From Zea mays (taxonomy: Eukaryota; Streptophyta; Magnoliopsida; Poales; Poaceae), in contig NC_050097.1 in NCBI RefSeq assembly GCF_902167145.1, positions 224,459,034-224,523,033 on the forward strand: a DNA stretch of 64,000 nt, given 5' to 3'. Below are positions 57,313 to 64,000 of this stretch, piece after piece (the stretch's first letter is position 1; every line of letters begins with the position of its first letter). A model generated the notes under the pieces. That model was given only the letters and a program-made list of their open reading frames with translations. It did no database searches and was not told where the DNA came from. Position numbers and translations under genes: made by a program.

Positions 57313-59340
57313 ATGGATCCTAAGGGCAAGAAGATGGTGATCAACGAGAAGGAGAATGAGACTCTCTATGTTGATGAACCAACGGGTGACAAGCCCACCG
57401 ACTCAGGCTCAAACAACAAAAGGAAGGATGGAAAGAAGAAGAGGCGCATCAAGAAGATCATCTACTACGACAGTGACGCCTCCTCTTCTTCACCAATGGA
57501 TGACGACGACGAAGACTCTTCGTCGAAAAAGAAAGCGGTTAATCAAAACTATTATTTTGATTATTCACGCATCCCTTATAATTCGAATGCACATTTATTG
57601 TCTATTCCACTTGAAAAAACCCCTCACTTTGATGGAGAAGATTATTCTTTCTAGAGTCATAAAATGCGTAGCCATTTATTTTCTCTCCATCCTAGTATTT
57701 GGGAGATAGTGGAAAATGGAATGCATTTTCATAGTAGTGATAATTCTGTAATTATCAATAAACAAATTCATAAAAATGCCCAAGCTATTGCTGGTTTGTT
57801 AGCATCTCTATGCATGGATCGATACAATAAAGTTAGCGGTTTGGACAATGCCAAGCAAATATGGGACACCCTTAAGATTTCTCATGAGGGAAACAACGCC
57901 ACCATGATCACCAAGATGGAGTTGGTGGAAAGTGAACTGGGAAGGTTCACCATGAAAAGGGGAGATGAGCCAACTGAAACCTACAACAGGCTCAAGGCCC
58001 TGGTGAACAAAATCCAAAGCTACGAGAGTACAAGATGGACGGATCATGATGTTGTTAGACTCCTTCTAAGGTCATTTACCATTATTGATCCTCATCTTGT
58101 AAACCTCATTCGTGAACATCCTAGGTACACTAAGATGATGCCCGAGGAAATTCTCGGAAAATTTGTAAGCGGGCACATGATGGTGAAGCTTCATCTGACT
58201 CTAACGATGAGGGACTTGTTGTCTCAGCCTTCGACAAGTCCTCCCTCTTACCCAATGAGCATCACGCATGCCTCATGGCTAAGGAGAAGAAGGTACATAC
58301 TCGAGATACCCCTAAGTACACTTCTTCTAGTGATAAAGAATCTGATAATGATGTAGACTATAGTGATCTCTTTAAGGGTTTAAACAAATTTAAAGTGGAT
58401 AAAATAAATGAATTAACTGATGCCCTTAATGAAAAGGATAGGTTGTTAGAAAACAAGAAGATATTCTTTGTGAAGAACATGACAAACTTGTTAATGTTGA
58501 AAAATCTCTTGCTTTAGAGACTAAGAAAAATGAAATACAATCTTCTGAATTGTCTTCTTGCCATGATTCTATTTCGAGTCTTAAGAGATCAAATGCTGAT
58601 TTAAATGCTAGAATAGAAAAATTAGATATTGCTAGTTCATTTGTGGAACAGGTTTCTATTTGTAATAGATGTAAAGACTTTGATGTTGATGCTTGCAATA
58701 ATCATGTTTCCACTATCTCTAAGTTAAATGATGAAATTGCAAATCTTAATGCTAAACTTAAAACTTGCAAATCTGAGTGTGAAAAAATAAAGTTTGTAAG
58801 GGATGCCTACACCATTGGTAGACATCCCTCCATTAAGGATGGACTTGGTTTCCAAAAGGGAACCAAGAACTTAACAAGCCAAAGGGCTTCCAGTCTCATC
58901 AAGGAGAAAGGAAAGGCACCTATAGTAGCTCTCATTCTTTTCATGACAAAAAGAACCATGCATATTTGTATGATCATGTTAGGAATGCCTCTAATATTGT
59001 GCATCATGATGGTTGTTATAATCATGTTGTTTTTCCTGTACGTCATGGTGTTGTCTTTAATTCTCATGCCATGCTTGCATCTTCAAGTTATTCGCATGTT
59101 CATGGTAGGAGTAGATCCAGGCGCCATGTTCACCATGTTGTTTCTCATGAGCCTAGAAATCCAACTAATGGCCCAACTATGATTTATCATACTTATGATG
59201 CTTCATATGTACTAAGTTGTAAAAATGATAAAGTAATTGCTAAAATTTTGGGGCCTAAATGCAAGAGATGAAAGACTTGCATTTGGGTTCCAAAGTCTTA
59301 TGTGACTAACCTTGTAGGACCCAACAAGAGTTGGGTACCT
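57313..59340 (+). pseudogene. Element E Gag (UBN2-type)
   Basis: ATG 57313 starts MDPKGKKMVINEKEN with a Lys/Asp/Ser-rich head. TAG at 57652 cuts the frame before SHKMRSHLFSLHPS, and the UBN2-like part (IWDTLKISHEG, ETYNRLKALVNKIQSYEST) follows to about 58180. There the sense changes frame (near 58187), and again near 58470. A coiled-coil stretch (58550-58900) and a degraded tail lead into pol. I find no intact zinc knuckle. Confidence 0.8.
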
Positions 59341-59385
59341 AAATCCCAAGCTTAAATCGCCTTGCAGGTTTATGCATCTGGGGGC

Positions 59386-62300
59386 ACAAGCTAGATTATT
59401 GATAGCGGATGCACAAACCACATGATGGAGGGGAAGAAAATGTTCACCTGCTATGTCAAGAACAAGGATTCCCAAGACACGATCATCGTTGGAGATGGAA
59501 ATCATGGCAAGGTCAAAGGTTTGGGTAAAATAGCCATCATTACCTAGCATTCAACTTCCAATGTATTATTAGTAGAATCGCTTGGCTATAATTGTTTGTT
59601 TACAAATATTGATGTATCTGTCTTTAAAAGTGATGGTTCATTAGCTTTTAAAGGTGTATTAGATGGCAAGCTTTATTTAGTTGATTTCACTAAAGAGAAT
59701 GCTGATCTAGATGCATGTTTAATCGCTAAGACTAATATGGGCTGGCTTTGGCACCGCCGTCTAGCACATGTTGGAATGAAGAATCTTCATAAGCTTCTAA
59801 AGGGAGAACATGTGTTATGACTAACCGATGTCTGTTTGAGAAAGACAGACCTTGTGCAGCATGCCAGGCAGGGAAGCAGGTGGGAACTACTCACCCAAGT
59901 AAAAACGTGATGACAACGTCAAGACCACTGCACCTCCTCCATATGGATCTCTTCGGGCCCGTTGCTTATCTTAGCATCGGGGAAAGTAAGTATGGTCTTG
60001 TAATTATTGATGATTTTTCCCGCTTCACTTGGGTATTATTTTTGCAGGATAAATCAGAAACCCATAGTACACTAAAGAGCTTCCTAAGGAGAGCCCAAAA
60101 CGAGTTTGAGCTCAAGCTGAAAAGGATCAGGAGTGACAATGGATCTGAATTCAAGAACCTTCAAGTGAAAGAGTATCTTTAGGAGGAAGGCATCAAGCAT
60201 GAGTTTTTTGCTCCCTACATGCCATAGATGGTGTAGTAGAAAGAAAGAATATGACGCTCATCGACATGGCAAGGACAATGCTTGGAGAGTATAAGACACC
60301 TGAGCGGTTTTGGTTGGAAGTTGTAAATACAGCTTGGCATGCCTTATACCGACTCTATCTTCATCGCCTCCTCAAGAAGACGTACTACGAGCTTCTAACC
60401 GGTGACAAACTCAATGTGTCCTACTTTCGTGACTTTGGAAGCAAATGCTACATCTTAGTTAAAAGAGGCAGACATTCAAATTTGCTCCCAAAGTTGTAGA
60501 AGGGTTTTTATTAGGTTATGATTCAAATACAAAGGCATATAGGGTCTTCAACAAATCTTTGGGTTTGGTTGAAGTCACTAGTGATGTTGTATTGATGAGA
60601 CTAATGGCTCTCCAAGAGAGCAAGCCGAACTTGATGATATAAATGAAAATGAAGTTGCAACAGTCGCAATGAGAACTATGGCTAATGTGTAACCTCAGGA
60701 ACAACAAGAACAGGATCAACCATCTTCCTCAACACTGGCGCAACCCCCAACTCAAGATGAGGAGCAGGTACCTCAAGATGCAGGCATGAATCATGGGGGA
60801 GCACATGAAGAAAAAGGATAAAGAGGAAGAAGTACAACATGCACCTCCAACTCAAGTCCGGGCCACCATCCAAAGGAATCATCCAGTAGATCAGATTCTA
60901 GGTGACATCAGCAAGGGAGTAATCACTCGTTCATGTTTAGCTAATTTTTGTGAACATTACTCCTTTGTTTCTTCTATTGAGCCTTTCAGGGTAGGAGAAG
61001 CCTTGCAGGATCCATACTGGGTATTGGCCATGCAGAAGGAACTTGATAACTTCAAGAGAAATGAAGTGTGGAGTCTGTTACCATGTCCGAAGCAAAATAT
61101 TGTGGGAACTAAGTGGATGTTCCACAACAAACAAGATGAGCACGAAGTGGTTACAAGAAACAAGGCTCAACTTGTGGCAAAAGGTTATGCCCAAGTCATA
61201 GGTTTGGATTTTGAGTACACTTTCGCTCATGTGGCTAGGCTCGAGTCAATTCACATATTATTTGTCTATGCTGCTCACAACTCTTATAAGTTGTTTCAAA
61301 TGGACATGAAAAGCGCCTTCCTCAGCGGACCAATCAAGGAGGAGGTATACGTGGAGCAACCCCTGGCTTCGAGGATGACAGGTATCCCAACCATGTTTAC
61401 GAACTCTATAAGGCGCTCTGTGGACTTAAGCAAGCTCCAAGGGCATGGTATGAATGCCTTAGATATTTTCTCATATCTAATGATTTCAAGGTCGGGAAAG
61501 CAGATCCTACTCTTTTTACAAAGACTTGCAATGGTGATTTGTTTGTTTGCCAAATATATGTCGATGACATAATATTTGGTTCTACTAATCAAAAGTCTTG
61601 TGAAGAGTTTAGCAGGGTAATGATGCAGAAATTTGAGATGCCGATGATGGGCGAACTGAACTACTTCCTTGGATTTCAAGTGAAGCAACTTAAGGAAGGA
61701 ATGTTCATCTCCCAAACAAAGTACACTCAAGACTTGCTGAAAAGGTTTGGGATGAAGGACGCTAAGCCCGCCAAGACGCAATGGGAACTGATGGACACTT
61801 GGACATCGACAAAGAAGGTAAGTCCGTTGATCAAAAGGCATACTGGTCTATGATAAGTTCTTTACTTTAACTCTGTGCTAGTAGACCAGATATAATGCTT
61901 AGCGTATGCATGTGTGCTAGATTTCAATCCGACCCAAGGAATGCCATCTTGTGGTCGTGAAGCTAATTCTTAGATATTTAGTTCATATGCCTTGCTTCGG
62001 GATCTGGTATCCAAAGGGGTCTACCTTTGACTTAATCGGACATTCAGATTCAAACTATACCGGTGCAAGGTTGATAGGAAGAGCACATCAGGGACTTGTC
62101 CGTTTCTGGGAAGATCCCTGGTGTCTTGGAGTTCTAAGAAACAAACATCTGTTGCCCTATCCATCGCTGAGGCCGAGTATGTTACTGTAGGCCAGTGTTG
62201 TGCGCAACTACTTTGGATGAGGCAAACCCTCTGGGACTTTGGCTACAATATGAGCAAAGTCCCACTCCTATGTGATAATGAGAGTGCAATCCGCTTGGCG

Positions 62301-62520
62301 GATAACCATGTTGAACACAGTCGCACTAAGCACAAAGACATCTGACATCACTTTTTGAGAGACCACCAGCAAAGGGGAGATATCGATGTTTGCCATATTA
62401 GCACCGAGAAACAGCTAGCCGATATCTTCATCAAGCCTTTAGATGAGAAAAGGTTTTGCAGGCTGCGTAGTGAGCTAGATGTCTTAGATTCGCGGAACTT
62501 GGATTGATCTATAGCATGCA
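59386..62520 (+). pseudogene. Element E Pol: protease, integrase, RT, RNase H remnants
   Basis: In order: protease motif IIDSGCTNHM at 59395 directly after a TAG; integrase zinc site (LWHRRLAHVGMKNL, CAACQAGK) at 59745-59880; integrase core (HMDLFGPV, IRSDNGSEF) to 60182, where TAG cuts it; reverse transcriptase with [15 protein letters not shown] and [14 protein letters not shown] (to about 61370) and catalytic [10 protein letters not shown] near 61557; RNase H with ALSIAEAEYV and LCDNESAIRLADNHVEHSRT (62150-62330), then TGA at 62343. Frame changes occur at least near 59820, 60190, 60500 and 61370. No functional enzyme can come from this copy. Confidence 0.85.
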
Positions 62521-62619
62521 TGTGTTTTATGCCTTTGATCACGTTCTTTTAAGCATTTCTGTCTTTACTTATTTTGGTGCTCAAGTTTACAAGTCATCTC
62601 TGTACCTCACATGATGCAC

Positions 62620-63306
62620 ATGTTTAGGGGAGGATGTACTACAACTTGACCCTTTAAGACTAATGTGTTTCCTTGAGTGATTTTGATATAGTCTCAAAGA
62701 TGGATTGAAAGGGAAAAGGTGGACTTGGGAAAAAAGAGGCTTCCACTGCATTCTGGTATCAATGTATCTTGGTCCAAGTCACTATATGTGTTTTTCTCAT
62801 TGCCCTTGGTTTTGCTTGAAAATTTCTGTGAGGCAATGGGGTTAAAAGGACAAATAGTTCTTCTGTTTTGGTGCTTAATGCCAAAGGGGGAGAATTTAAG
62901 GCCAAAGCAACTGGATCAGCTACCACTTATGAATTTCAAAATTTTAGTGTAAGTAAACTTGGTTATTGATCAAAACCCTTTTATTGAAAAAACTGTTCTC
63001 TTGTGGGGGAGAAAGTTGATTATGGGAAAAAGGGGGAGTTTCTGGCTTTTTGATCAAAATTATTGAGTATCATTTATTTTGATTTACCAAAGCAAAATGT
63101 TTTTGACATAGAGATAGGAAAATGAATTCATTTTTACGAAAACAAACCAAGTGGTGGAAAAAATGATCCAATTATTTCAAAACCTATGATAATGTTATTG
63201 GTCTTCGAATTAACATCAATTTGCACTTTTTAGCTCTTTTGGATATGTTAATTCAATATGAGTTGATTTTTGATGTGTTGGCATAAATCACCAAAAAGGG
63301 GGAGAT
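62620..63306 (+). other. Element E multiple polypurine tracts
   Basis: Purine tracts such as AAAGGGGGAGAA (62883), TGGGGGAGAAAG (63004), AAAAGGGGGAG (63029) and AAAAAGGGGGAGAT (63293) are spaced through the 3' untranslated part. The last abuts the LTR. Repeated tracts of this kind are described for Sireviruses. Confidence 0.75.
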
Positions 63307-63665
63307 TGAAAGGGAAATGTGCCCTTGGGCTATTTCTATATTGTTTTGGTGATTAGATGCACAACACATTATGTTTGAACTAACATGATGTATAAGCAAA
63401 GATATATGAAGTAAATTGAATTCTGAAGAGGACATAGTGCAACTCTAGATGGACCAAGTAAAAAGGTTAGCTCTAGACACTTAGTCAATTGTTTTGTGTG
63501 CTAATCATGTTTGTCTAAGTGCCAGGGACTTTATGAAGTCAAGCAAAAAAGGAGCAAAAGTGAACAAGAAAGAAAAAGAGAAAAGGTGCTGGACTGCAGA
63601 TCATCGGACGATCCGGTGCCCCTCACCGGACAGTCCAGTGTGCACCGGATAGTCCGGTGCACGAT
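63307..63665 (+). repeat. Element E 3' LTR, first 359 bp
   Basis: The LTR runs from TGAAAGGGAAATG to TAGTCCGGTGCACGAT and is then interrupted by another element. Alternating CCGG-containing words near 63600-63660 resemble the enhancer-like palindromes of Sirevirus LTRs. Confidence 0.75.
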
Positions 63666-64000
63666 TGTCACACCCGGTTTTAGAAGGCAAATCGAATGTG
63701 AACCATGTACGTGCAAGGATCAGGAATTCACGTACACAACAGTTACATAATCGTACATCCTCACATAGTGCTCGAATAATAACATAAAAGAGGGTAATAG
63801 TTAATTACATCATGATGTTCGAGACATCCACATAGTCAATAACAATCATCAATGTGCGAAAACGAAACGTAGATAAACACGGCCTTCACAGGCAGCCGAC
63901 TGGGGGTTTGCCGCTAACCCACGCCTAGAACTCATCGTACTCTTGGAACTCCTAGAAGTCCTCCTCCATGACTTCATCTTCTCCTGAGCAGTGGTTGCAA
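63666..64000. mobile_element. Start of another LTR-type element, cut by the window end
   Basis: TGTCACACCCGGTTTTAGAA is a common first line of grass LTRs. It begins abruptly inside E's 3' LTR. No coding region is visible before the window ends, so class and orientation remain open. Confidence 0.5.

Larger units (their letters stand above)
57229..63665 (+). mobile_element. Sirevirus (Copia) element E, full layout but heavily mutated
   Basis: A 35-bp LTR end (to 57263) is followed by primer site TGGTATCAGAG (57266). Gag, protease, integrase, reverse transcriptase and RNase H come in Copia order, then several polypurine tracts and a 3' LTR beginning TGAAAGGGAAATGTGCCC at 63307. That LTR is interrupted at 63666. 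Many stops and frameshifts lie throughout the coding part, so it is old. Confidence 0.88.

Overview
The window looks like a grass nuclear chromosome, most probably maize or a close relative. I infer this from nested LTR retrotransposons with target duplications, Sirevirus-type Copia elements with CGGACCGTCCG-rich LTRs, Tat-type Gypsy elements with an opposite-strand gene, a CACTA (En/Spm) transposon, small MITEs, and a very GC-rich intronless RING gene. No species assignment was tested.

Region 1 (1-7.5 kb) is the only part with ordinary host genes. It holds the 3' part of a plant coiled-coil protein gene (five exons visible, all splice phases agree) with a MITE in an intron and a (CT)n tract just after the coding end. 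A complete 180-residue RING-H2 protein gene follows. From 7.5 to 10.7 kb there is repeat-rich intergenic DNA with MITE-like and LTR-like debris.

Region 2 (about 10.7-55 kb) is one nest of insertions. A degenerate LTR-like sequence (here 'D') was split twice. A 16.5-kb CACTA transposon (11567-28044, ACT duplication) carries a decayed TNP2-type transposase gene and a decayed Transposase_24-type gene. A pol-less Sirevirus-like Copia element (S1, 16149-24489) lies between them. Next is a pol-deleted Gypsy element A (28639-53816, GTGTA duplication). A was itself split by an 11.4-kb Tat-type Gypsy element B (33423-44856, AGATG duplication) and, inside A's 3' LTR, by a 7-kb non-autonomous Gypsy element C (45869-52821, GCTCC duplication). 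C's two LTRs differ at only three places by eye, so it is the youngest datable LTR element here. B's LTRs differ at about 14 positions plus one indel.

Region 3 (55-64 kb) has a decayed Sirevirus-like LTR, an antisense Gypsy gag fragment lodged between two copies of an LTR end, a complete-in-layout but heavily mutated Sirevirus (E, gag-PR-IN-RT-RNase H with multiple polypurine tracts), and the start of another LTR element that interrupts E's 3' LTR.

How the genes relate: the two host genes are unrelated neighbours. Within the elements the notable shared theme is that B and C, in opposite orientations, each carry a multi-exon gene on the strand opposite gag, with its own TATA-like box and homologous N-terminal domain. 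B keeps pol, while A, C and S1 lack it, so these three would depend on enzymes supplied by relatives. I found no CRISPR array, and no tRNA or rRNA gene was recognised by eye.
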